Shown here one piece after another: positions 51,807-60,800 of a DNA stretch of 64,000 nt; the first letter of the stretch is position 1, and each line of letters begins with the position of its first letter. The notes below the pieces were generated by a model. That model had not been told where the DNA came from and ran no database searches. It was given only the letters and a program-made list of their open reading frames with translations. The translations under genes were made by a program, and so were the position numbers. Source of the DNA: an uncultured euryarchaeote. Its GTDB lineage: Archaea; Thermoplasmatota; Poseidoniia; Poseidoniales; Poseidoniaceae. The stretch covers positions 91,999-155,998 of the forward strand of contig CALBIL010000039.1 of assembly GCA_937892945.1 (NCBI GenBank), in the 5' to 3' direction.

Positions 51807-52825
51807 TAAACCACCTCGAAAAGTGAAAGAAGGAACCGACACCGTTGTTTGACTTCCAGTGTTGTGTATTGAACAACAACGCCAGTTTTCGGTTGTCCAT
51901 ACAAGACTAATGTTCCAATAGGAGCGAAACAATGAATGATGAGAGGTGCTAAATCTTCTTCACCTTCGACTTCCAATACGAGTGTTTCTTCAGCGAGTAA
52001 TGCAGTAGAAATTGCTTGATTGAGAGATGGAGTAAGGAAACCTGCTGGGTTTTCAGCATGAATCTGGTGGTGGAACCGATTGGGGTTTACTTTGAGACTT
52101 GGTTCCAATTCGGTACGTTTTGTTTGCCCATCAATGAGGGCAATATCTGGAGTGAGTCCCATATCAAGCATAGTTTTTGTAGTGACATCTCCAACTGTGA
52201 TTATCGCTCCATGAGGCGATGGCAATCCATCTAATGCTGCAGTCATTCCGATTTCAGGGTCATTTTCAGGCCCTTCGAATAAAATTCCCATGGGTGTCTT
52301 CAGTTCTTGGTCAAGAGCTGATGCCATTTTCAATTTACTTTCACGTAATTTACGGGGCATCCAAGGATGCCCTTCTCTGTCCATATGGCCGTTTCGAATC
52401 GCAGAGGAACTGATGATTCCACCTTCAACTGCATCCAAGTGCATGACTTCAATGACATGTAAAGACGCGAGTCCATTCTTTATTCGTTCTTCATTGATGA
52501 ATGCGCACATGCCAATCGTTTCTGGTGTTGCCACAATTGCATCTGCTGTAGAGTGGTGTCGAGCAGGGCCATAGTCATCATTGAGTTGATGCACTGAAAT
52601 TTTACAGCCCTGAATCCGATTGGCCCAATTGTGCAATTCATCCATTCGGTCATCAAAGGATTGGACAAATGGAGATTTTTCTTCCGCCATCACATCTGAT
52701 GTGATATGAATTTCTACGGCCTCCGCATTTTTACTTGCAGCATTGAGTAGTAATCGATGGCCGGCATGAAGTCGGTCAAATGTGCCTCCAACAAGGCAAC
52801 AGCGAAAACGCCGAGCAGAGGGCAT
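51806..52825 (-). CDS. Phosphopantetheine adenylyltransferase fused to DUF359-type (GTP-dependent) dephospho-CoA kinase
   Basis: N-terminal VGGTFDRLHAGHRLLLNAA nucleotidyltransferase motif; C-terminal ITVGDVTTKTMLDMGLTPDIALIDGQTKR...NPAGFLT typical of DUF359. Confidence 0.85.
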   Translation of the reverse strand: MPSARRFRCCLVGGTFDRLHAGHRLLLNAASKNAEAVEIHITSDVMAEEKSPFVQSFDDRMDELHNWANRIQGCKISVHQLNDDYGPARHHSTADAIVATPETIGMCAFINEERIKNGLASLHVIEVMHLDAVEGGIISSSAIRNGHMDREGHPWMPRKLRESKLKMASALDQELKTPMGILFEGPENDPEIGMTAALDGLPSPHGAIITVGDVTTKTMLDMGLTPDIALIDGQTKRTELEPSLKVNPNRFHHQIHAENPAGFLTPSLNQAISTALLAEETLVLEVEGEEDLAPLIIHCFAPIGTLVLYGQPKTGVVVQYTTLEVKQRCRFLLSLFEVV

Positions 52826-52918
52826 AAGTCGTGGTGAATTGAACCGCTCTTTGATTGCATCGCTTGTTTGGTGCCCAAGCAGTGCGATTTGGAATGCAAG
52901 AGAATTGAACGAGGAGCT

Positions 52919-53177
52919 GTACCCCGACGCGTAACGGCCCTTTTCATAGCGAAGCTCGAGGGCCTGACCCAGCGTCAGGGTTTATGCTGTCCAGTTGGTT
53001 GGTTGTCTCGTGTTCATCCTGTCGTCGCACGAGGACCCATTACCTACCGGTTGGTTTACCGCCTTGCACCGAAAGTCATTCCCCGAGGGGTCACTTCAGT
53101 CTTCGATAGCGGACCGTACCATTGGTATCGGACTTCACAGCAATTTTCACAGTAGCTCTGCCAGATGTTGCGGGTAC
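52919..53177 (-). ncRNA. Structured ncRNA candidate, possibly RNase P RNA
   Basis: About 394-bp gap with no plausible CDS. Ends pair (GTACCC 52919-52924 with GGGTAC 53172-53177). Internal hairpins: GGCCCT/AGGGCC (52936-52964), CTCGTG/CACGAG (53007-53033), CCGTACC/GGTATCGG (53114-53131). Minus strand has GGUGCAAGGC...CGGUAGGU...AGGAUGAACACGAGACA resembling CR-III/CR-IV regions, but P4/CR-V is not clearly matched and strand is uncertain. Confidence 0.4.
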
Positions 53178-53219
53178 GGCAATCGAATCCTGCGGCCTAC
53201 CCCTTTTCAAGTCATCGAA

Positions 53220-55745
53220 TTATTCTAATTTCGATGCAAAGGAACGGGCATAGAGCAATGCACCAATCTCAGGCTCACCTTGGCTGAGTACTTCCAAGCC
53301 CATAGGGGGCCAAGAATCCACTGATCGTGCCAACCAACCTACAAGAGGGTGCGTGCGGCCATAATGGACAGGTTCTTGACGTTCTGAAGTAGCGAGCATA
53401 TCGTAGACATCTAGCAATGCCGGTTTTCCTTTTTTGTCTTCGAGAAGCAGAATATGGAGCACCTCATCTAGGCCAACCCGCCCTGCTGGATATGGGATTG
53501 GCCACGCAGGCAACCCTCCCCGCTCACCCGCAGGTCGTGTTAACAGCGCAGGCCATGGCAACGGAGTTGCTGACAACCATCGGCGGCCTGATGATGATGT
53601 GAGTTGAACCTGTAACCAGTCTCCCGCCCATGCTCTCCACCAATCAGATGGGAGTTTGGTCATAACCTTTCGAAGAAATTCTGGTGTTATGGGCTCATTT
53701 GATTCCATGTTCTCCAGCAACGTACTCCAAAGAGAAAGTATGGAATCATGCGGATGTACCTTTGCTGCAGCTTTGCATTGTATCAAACACTCCTCAACAT
53801 GATTCGACAGCGGTAGGCCGATTGGAAATAAGGATTCCAAAACTTGCTTTGGTTGGCGAGGGGCATCAACCCATAGGCTGCAGGCCTGTTCAAGGAGTGG
53901 ATGAAATTCTTCAGGCAGTTGCCCCGAAGCGAGTAGAACAGCAGTCGCCATCCAAGGGCCAAGTACCTCATCTTGAAAGAAAGATTCGTATCTGAGTATA
54001 GACTCGACATTATTGGTAAACCGTTGACGCGTTTTTTCCAATGCATGAAGGCTCCATTCTTCGGAACCTTTCGGCATTGCGCTGATGAGGGTAGCAGTTT
54101 CACAGAGTTCGATTGGTAGCAGATCGGCCCATCCATTCGGAAGAATGGTACGCAATCGTATCCAACGTGAAGTTCGGTGTTCAAGGGGTGTAGCAATCCA
54201 AGCGGCTAACGGATAGGTGCTTTCATTGAGGTTTGCCCAGTTCTCATCTCCTTCCGGATAGTTTGAGAGCGCATGCCAAATCGCTTTTTGGCGGTTCGTA
54301 TCCGGTTCAGTTCCAGTGAATCGTTCTTTTCTCATGCCTTCATTGTGGTCCCAAGCTTGAACCAGTTCATTGGCTGAAGAAGGCACTTCTTCATGCATAT
54401 TCTGTTGAGACGGCCCTGCTGTAGATTGAAGTAATGAAAGTGGTAATATCTTGCCACGGCCGAGATTTATGGCTGCCTTCATCAATGTCTTTTGAGTTCG
54501 GATAACGGAGGTAGCTGAAATGAGAGGTGAATAATCTCCATGGGATGTGATGAGCAGCCGGCAGCGGCCAGACGACAGTATCCTCTCGAGAATACGGCGG
54601 TTCTCTTCAAGCGAATATGGCCATTCAACAGCGCACTCTTGCGTCGAGTTTTGGAAATACCATTCAACCAATGCCAAAGCCCCAGCATTTGATATGCCTG
54701 AGAAATTGATATTTGTGATTGTACCCCCTTCTCGCCATTCTACAATCCCAAAATCTCCGAGCAATTGTCTTTGGAGGGCAATCGATGGAGAACTTCCATC
54801 TGGCTGGAGCAAGTAGGTTCGTAATTCTTTATTTTTCCGAGTCAGTTTTTCTTCACTCAGGCGTGGATGCCTGGCTCTTAACCAGTAGTAAAGGGCCTCA
54901 TGGGGTAAATACCGGGTGATTCGTTGTTGAGGCCGTTCTTCAAACACAAGGGCGTTTTTCCGTACTGCATTGAGTACCATGGCTCTGTTTACTGGTAGGC
55001 GAAGGTGCGCATGAATGCCATGCTTGGGGGATACTGCGATTTCAGTACCTGTTGCTGTACCAATTACATATTCTCCCTGCACCAATGTATTTGGCAAAGC
55101 CGGTGGAGTTTCAGGTTCTCTATACCATGTGCCCGGACTGAGTAACCATTCTCGGCTGGTGTCGAGTAGAGTTGCGTGGAGTATTCCGATGCGGTCGATT
55201 TCTTCAGTCCACTCCTCGAGAGTGCCTGGTGAGTTTTGTGTACGTGGTGCATCAGTCACTTGCAAATCCGTCAGTGTATACCACCTGATGGGCTCATTGC
55301 GTTGAACCGCCCAACGCCCCCCTTGGCTTCCAGTGGAGACAGAAGGGGTCTCTACTTGACTCGATAATCCCTGATTTGGCAATGAAAGCAATCGCGAGCG
55401 AGGAGTTTTCACATAACCAAGTAAGAGGTGAGGTCCATCTTGGCCGAGAACAATTGCTTCTGCTTGCGCAGGGATTTGAGTAAGGAGGGTGCGTGTACGC
55501 GCCAACGCATCATTTGCTAAACGTGCCCGACCTGCTTCATTGAGGCGGTGGATTGCGCCGCGAATGCTTCCTTGTTCATCTCGGCTGACTTCTTGCCGTT
55601 CACGTAGTTGGCGCAGGGCTAAGGAGGCGTGGGGCATTCGTAATTGGAGTGACTCTGCGATCTCAGTAACCGTGCCTCCTCCGTCCATAAGCCAGTTTAG
55701 GACTCGGCGTTGATGGCCACTTCGAATCCGTTCTCCTGACATCAA
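53220..55745 (-). CDS. Large protein with N-terminal winged-helix domain, unknown function
   Basis: 841 aa; N-terminus RRVLNWLMDGGGTVTEIAESLQLRMPHASLALRQLRERQEVSRDEQG is HTH-like; remainder unrecognised. Confidence 0.75.
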   Translation of the reverse strand: MMSGERIRSGHQRRVLNWLMDGGGTVTEIAESLQLRMPHASLALRQLRERQEVSRDEQGSIRGAIHRLNEAGRARLANDALARTRTLLTQIPAQAEAIVLGQDGPHLLLGYVKTPRSRLLSLPNQGLSSQVETPSVSTGSQGGRWAVQRNEPIRWYTLTDLQVTDAPRTQNSPGTLEEWTEEIDRIGILHATLLDTSREWLLSPGTWYREPETPPALPNTLVQGEYVIGTATGTEIAVSPKHGIHAHLRLPVNRAMVLNAVRKNALVFEERPQQRITRYLPHEALYYWLRARHPRLSEEKLTRKNKELRTYLLQPDGSSPSIALQRQLLGDFGIVEWREGGTITNINFSGISNAGALALVEWYFQNSTQECAVEWPYSLEENRRILERILSSGRCRLLITSHGDYSPLISATSVIRTQKTLMKAAINLGRGKILPLSLLQSTAGPSQQNMHEEVPSSANELVQAWDHNEGMRKERFTGTEPDTNRQKAIWHALSNYPEGDENWANLNESTYPLAAWIATPLEHRTSRWIRLRTILPNGWADLLPIELCETATLISAMPKGSEEWSLHALEKTRQRFTNNVESILRYESFFQDEVLGPWMATAVLLASGQLPEEFHPLLEQACSLWVDAPRQPKQVLESLFPIGLPLSNHVEECLIQCKAAAKVHPHDSILSLWSTLLENMESNEPITPEFLRKVMTKLPSDWWRAWAGDWLQVQLTSSSGRRWLSATPLPWPALLTRPAGERGGLPAWPIPYPAGRVGLDEVLHILLLEDKKGKPALLDVYDMLATSERQEPVHYGRTHPLVGWLARSVDSWPPMGLEVLSQGEPEIGALLYARSFASKLE

Positions 55746-56015
55746 AAGACACCTTGTTCCTACGCTAGAGTCGCTTGTTGATAAAACCTACAGTCTGTGC
55801 CGCAATATAGTTACATTTAGTTACGCATTTCCACTGGAGAAAGTTTCTTTTTACTTACATACAAGGCGAGAGGTGTGAAAAAAACACTCAAACGGTATAT
55901 CAATTGTAACTATCAACTGATTTCTACGGCAAGGGTTATATGAGCACCCTCGGTCATCTGTCTTAGTGGCCGAACTCCTTTGCGGGAAACGGCCTCATGA
56001 CAGGAGGAGCAATAC
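55746..56015. promoter_or_regulatory. Divergent intergenic region with repeated TAGTTAC motifs
   Basis: TAGTTAC at 55808-55814 and 55818-55824, inverted GTAACTA at 55906-55912; TTTCCACTGGAGAAA at 55828-55842; GGTTATATGA TATA-like element upstream of 56016. Confidence 0.4.
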
Positions 56016-56345
56016 ATGAAAACAACCAGAATCAGAGAAAAGATCAAGAAATTCTTAGGAGATCGACCACGCAATACTGCTGAGATTTTGGAACATATCA
56101 ACAGTACCATGCGTCATGGTACTACAAGTCAACAGCTTGGTAACGTTCTTTCTAAGGACAAGGATATCGTCAAGGTCGGATACATCAAGCGCTCTGGAAT
56201 TCTTTCCGGGGGCTATGATATTTGTGAATGGGCTACTCGTATATGGGTTTCTTCAAATTGTCCTGGATGGCAAGAAGGAACGCCGATTATCATCGATAAC
56301 GATGGCAACGTAACGACTGGCAACAGCACAAGCCGAATTCGTTGA
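56016..56345 (+). CDS. Small winged-helix-like protein
   Basis: MKTTRIREKIKKFLGDRPRNTAEILEHINSTMRHGTTSQQLGNVLSKDKDIVKVGYIKRSG; ribosome-binding-site-like AGGAGGAG upstream. Confidence 0.65.
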   Translation: MKTTRIREKIKKFLGDRPRNTAEILEHINSTMRHGTTSQQLGNVLSKDKDIVKVGYIKRSGILSGGYDICEWATRIWVSSNCPGWQEGTPIIIDNDGNVTTGNSTSRIR

Positions 56346-56429
56346 ACTCAAATCCTCGTTCAAAAACCTCTCCGAGGAATCTCTATCCACTAACGGGGGA
56401 TTCAATAAGGGGAAGCATTTGGGCACGCC

Positions 56430-57704
56430 ATGGATAACTTGGATAAGACTGAGAACTATACCGTCCGCGACATGAGTTTGGCTGAACAAGGTGCACTTCG
56501 TGTCGACTGGGCACGAGCTCGCATGCCTGTCATGGCAAAACTCAAGGAAGAAGCTGAACGTACCAAACCTCTTGCAGGAATGCGCGTCGCTGGTTGCCTT
56601 CACGTCACCAAAGAAACAGCAGTTCTGATCGAAACCATCGGTGCAGCAGGTGCTGAAATTTCATGGTCTGGATGTAACCCACTTTCAACACAAGATGATG
56701 TAGCCGCCTGGATTGCTTCTGAAGGATACTCCGTCCACGCTTGGCACGGGCAATCCAATGACGATTTCTATTGGTGCATTGACCGAACTCTCGAATTCAA
56801 GCCTACGCTCACTCTTGACGATGGTGCAGATTTGATTGTCCGTGTTCACGGTGACAAATCTGAATACGCTGCTGGCGTTATCGGTGGAACTGAAGAAACA
56901 ACAACAGGTGTTCACCGACTTCGTGCAATGGCTGCTGCTGGTGACCTTCGCTATCCAGTCCTTGCTGTCAACGATGCAGTCACGAAGTGGGACTTTGACA
57001 ATGTTTACGGAACTGGTCAATCAACCATTGACGGAATTCTACGTGCGACCTCGGTTCTCATCGCTGGAAAAACATTCGTTGTTTCAGGATACGGCCACTG
57101 TGGAAGTGGATTGGCAATGCGTGCCCGTGGAATGGGTGCAAATGTCGTCATAACAGAAGTAGACCCTCTCCCTGCGCTTCGAGCAGTTATGGAAGGCTAC
57201 AGCGTCATGACTATGGAAGAGGCTGCTAAGATCGGAGATATCTTCTGCACCGCTACTGGAATGGAAGATGTCATCTTTGGTCCTCACTTTGATTCAATGA
57301 AAGACGGTGCAATCATCGCCAACACAGGTCACTATGATTGTGAAATCAAGATCACCGATCTGGAAGAGCGAGCAACCTCCGTTCGAACCATCCGTCCGAA
57401 CAATGAGGAATTCCTCATGCCAGACGGTCGACGTATCTTCTTGCTTGCACGTGGTCGTTTAGTCAATCTCGCAGCAGCAGAAGGCCACCCATCAGAAGTG
57501 ATGGATATGTCCTTTGCAAACCAATTCCTCTCACTTTGCCGCTTGGCAAAGGAAGGCGCTTCAATGGGCAAAGAAGTCTATGATATCACAAAGCAGCAAG
57601 ACCAAGACTTGGCAACCACCAAACTTGAGACGCTCGGTTTCAGTATTGACGTACTGACCGATGCTCAACTTGCTTACCTTGACGACTACACTGTTGGTAC
57701 GTGA
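56430..57704 (+). CDS. ahcY: Adenosylhomocysteinase
   Basis: PLAGMRVAGCLHVTKETAVLIETI, AGKTFVVSGYGHCGSGLAMRARGMGANVVITEVDPLPALRAVMEGY. Confidence 0.96.
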   Translation: MDNLDKTENYTVRDMSLAEQGALRVDWARARMPVMAKLKEEAERTKPLAGMRVAGCLHVTKETAVLIETIGAAGAEISWSGCNPLSTQDDVAAWIASEGYSVHAWHGQSNDDFYWCIDRTLEFKPTLTLDDGADLIVRVHGDKSEYAAGVIGGTEETTTGVHRLRAMAAAGDLRYPVLAVNDAVTKWDFDNVYGTGQSTIDGILRATSVLIAGKTFVVSGYGHCGSGLAMRARGMGANVVITEVDPLPALRAVMEGYSVMTMEEAAKIGDIFCTATGMEDVIFGPHFDSMKDGAIIANTGHYDCEIKITDLEERATSVRTIRPNNEEFLMPDGRRIFLLARGRLVNLAAAEGHPSEVMDMSFANQFLSLCRLAKEGASMGKEVYDITKQQDQDLATTKLETLGFSIDVLTDAQLAYLDDYTVGT

Positions 57705-57723
57705 GTACGAGACTCTCGCTAAC

Positions 57724-57824
57724 GTGAACGACCGTGTTCACTGACTTACCGTGCACTTCGATGCACCGTTGCTATGCCTTGAATCAGTGTAAGCATGGTG
57801 GAGCCTTCATCCCATGATTGGGAT
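57724..57824. terminator. Tandem hairpins between convergent genes
   Basis: GTGAAC/GTTCAC (57724-57741), GTGCA/TGCAC (57751-57766), ATCCCA/TGGGAT (57809-57824), in the intergenic gap between convergent ahcY and the TSP3 protein gene. Confidence 0.35.
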
Positions 57825-57893
57825 GTAATGGCGCTGGCTGGAAAAGCCGTAACCTTAGATTCTATTCTGATGGCAGTAACTCAACCCAACCAT

Positions 57894-60800
57894 TCAAACC
57901 CACTTCTTCCAGTTACCAGAGTCCCGGTCACGTACGAACCAAACTCCGCTTCCTGCAGGGTGCTCAAGATATTCGTGTCCATCTTCTGAATTTACGTTTC
58001 CTTGCATACTGGTGGCAGGGGCATTGTCGTCCGATTCTCTTTTGACTTCGTTTACAGTTTCCTCAGGTACATCTCTCATGGCAAGTTCTTGCTGTAAGAG
58101 TTCAGTTCGCTCAGCAGCATCTGTTGTACCAATGAGCCCGAAGTATGCATCGTTGTAAGCGATTCTTTCCATCTGTTCTGGACTGGTCGATAAGAGACCC
58201 TCAATCAGCGTGTTTAGCTTTTCACGAGTTTCCTTTGTAATCTCATTATTGGTGTAACGTGCGGTCAGGTCTGCATTTAATTGCAATAATTCTTCAGCGA
58301 GTGCCGGCATGTCTGCATAGTAGGCTTGGACTAACGATTGGAGATAGGTAAGTTCTCCTCGTTCTTCCTTGGAGAGTTGGTTTGAACGTCGAAGCACTTG
58401 CATCCATCTGAATGCATCTGGTAACATGGCAGCCACAAAGTTTGTTTGCAACAGTGCGAAGAACGCCACCATGATCGCTCCAAATCCAACCGTCGTTCGA
58501 ACAGAATCTGAGCCTCCAGACAGAAGAGAATCGATGAAGGATTGTTCTTCTTCATCCCCTTGAATGGACAATTCACAGCCTTCAACGGTCACTTGCGCGC
58601 CAAGTGTCGTGTTTGGACAAATATCCGTGAGGTCATCAATACCATCGCCATCACTGTCAATGATGCATCCAACATCGTCTACGTAGGTCCCAAGAGCGCT
58701 GTTTGGACATGCGTCTTCGGAATCGAGAACACCGTCACTATCGGAATCATTGGTATTGGTCGAATTCGAATCGTTCATTTCTCCCTGTGGGGTTTGGTCA
58801 TAGATGTTAGCGATACCATCGCCATCATCATCAAGACAACCATAGAATCCATCACCGGTTGAATTACCGAATTCCAAAGGACAGTGATCGGCAAGAAGTG
58901 CGCCATCAACAAATTGTCCTGGCCAGATAAACAAACGCGAGGTGTTCCAAGAGCTGTTGCCCCAATTGTCGCCGTATCCATCGCCATCGGTGTCCACCCA
59001 TTGTGTTGGTTCATTGAGGAAAGCATCGGAGTTGTTACCCAGCGGGTTGTCTCCATAGCCATCTGCGTCGGTGTCGTTCCATTGAGTGGAATCATCAGGG
59101 AATGCATCGACTGTGTTCAGGTATCCGTCTGCGTCTGCATCGAGGTTATTGTCAATGAAAGGATGGCTGTCACTGTTGTCACCGATTCCATCGCCATCAC
59201 TGTCCATTGTTTCAGTCGAGTCATTCGGGAAAGCATCAGCATTATCACCCACGCCATCGCCGTCAGAGTCCATTGATTCGGTAGCATCCAGTGGGTACAT
59301 GTCGCTGTTATCGCCAACGCCATCGTCATCGCTGTCAAGGTGTTCCAGTGCGTTAAACGGGAAAGCATCACTCATGTTTGAGACACCATCTCCATCGTCA
59401 TCAGGGCATCCTAAAGCATCCAAGGTGGAGTTTCCGGCCACAGACGGGCAGTCATCGGACTGATTCCCAAATGGGTTATCACCGTAGCCGTCCAAGTCAA
59501 CGTCATCCCATTGACTTGAATCGAGTGGAAAGGCATCCCCGTTGTTTTCGTTCGAATTGTCGCCATACCCATCGCCATCGGTGTCCAACCATTGTGTGGC
59601 ATCGTTTGGGAACACATCGACACCGTCGCTGTAGCCATCGCTGTCAGCATCTGGGCAACCAACTGCATCGTTTGTGACTGGACCAGCAACGAGAGGGCAA
59701 TCGTCGTATTCATCATTGATGCCATCGCTGTCAAAGTCGTCCGGGAGGTAGAATCGGAATGCGTTGTTGATTTGGTGCTCAACCCCATCAACATCCCAAA
59801 TGGAAGGAGTGACTGTACCTGCAGTTGCACTAAATTGTTCGGAAGTGTGGCCAGGTGTTGTCAGGACAATTGTGGTGTCGTTAACCACCGTTCCAATGAC
59901 TGAACCGTATGAACCAAAGTCCACCCGTACTTCGTGCGTTTGAATCATACCTGTAGAACGATTCGCATACTTCAAATTCTTGTTGGTTGTGTCGTAATAT
60001 GCAATGTGAACCATGTTATTGTCATCAACAACAATGTCATTTCCATAGCCTACGTCTCCAACGTTGTCGACAGTCATCGATTGGCGTGAGGTCCCTGGGG
60101 CCACCATACTGTAACCAAGGTTTGAGCCGCCATTGTATTCCGAAATGTGAACGATGTCGAATTGGTCAATGTACATGCTAAATGTGTCTCTTGAGTTCCC
60201 CTGGTTTGAAACAATCCAAGCCGAACCGGAGGCACCGTCTGCAAAGTAGGCAGTATTTCCGGCAGCATTGGAGGCGTAAACAAGATGAAGTCCATCGTTC
60301 GAGTCAACAGCCATAGCGCTGTGATAGCCCACACCATTGCCGTTATCCACCGTGTACCGTTGCCATGTACCACTGATGTTTGAAGCAATCAACATGTCCA
60401 TGTTGCCATGGTGTCTGTAGGCGACATGGACAAAGCCGTTTGAGTCAATGGCAATGGAAGAGTCACAACCAATGTAGGTGCTTGTGTCATCCAAAGTGAC
60501 CGTTGTCCATGAAGATCCGTCATGATAGGATAACAGCGCGGCATTGCAGATGTATCCATCCCTTGAGTAGGAGATATGTGGCCGATCATTCGCATCAAGG
60601 GCTATGGAAATTTGGTCGTTCTCAACATTCGACTTACTCCAATTATTTGTCCATGATGTTCCATCATACATGGAATAGAGTAGGTAACCATTGTTGTAAT
60701 GAGCGATATGAACATTGTCATTGCTGTCAATAACGAGGTCAATATTTCTACAATCACAATTCCTGATTTTCGCATGACTCCATGTGGAACCATCATAGGT

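Noticed and set aside
53155-53200. tRNA-like 3' half (GGCAATCGAATCCTGCGG)
   Set aside because: T-arm does not pair properly and no anticodon or acceptor stem could be assembled.
52868-53228. ORFs 52868-53155 and 52995-53228 (+)
   Set aside because: No recognisable domain; the region is better explained as a structured noncoding RNA or an intergenic region.
58570-59745. CRISPR-like or noncoding tandem repeat array
   Set aside because: Repeats are degenerate, in frame and encode Ca-binding DxDxDG motifs; no direct repeat/unique spacer pattern.
58775-59830. Several ORFs in other frames within the TSP3 repeats (58775-59107, 59086-59463, 59411-59830, 59117-59371)
   Set aside because: Repeated GATGGCGATGG-like codons create long alternate-frame ORFs; their products are repetitive and secondary to the clear TSP3 coding frame.
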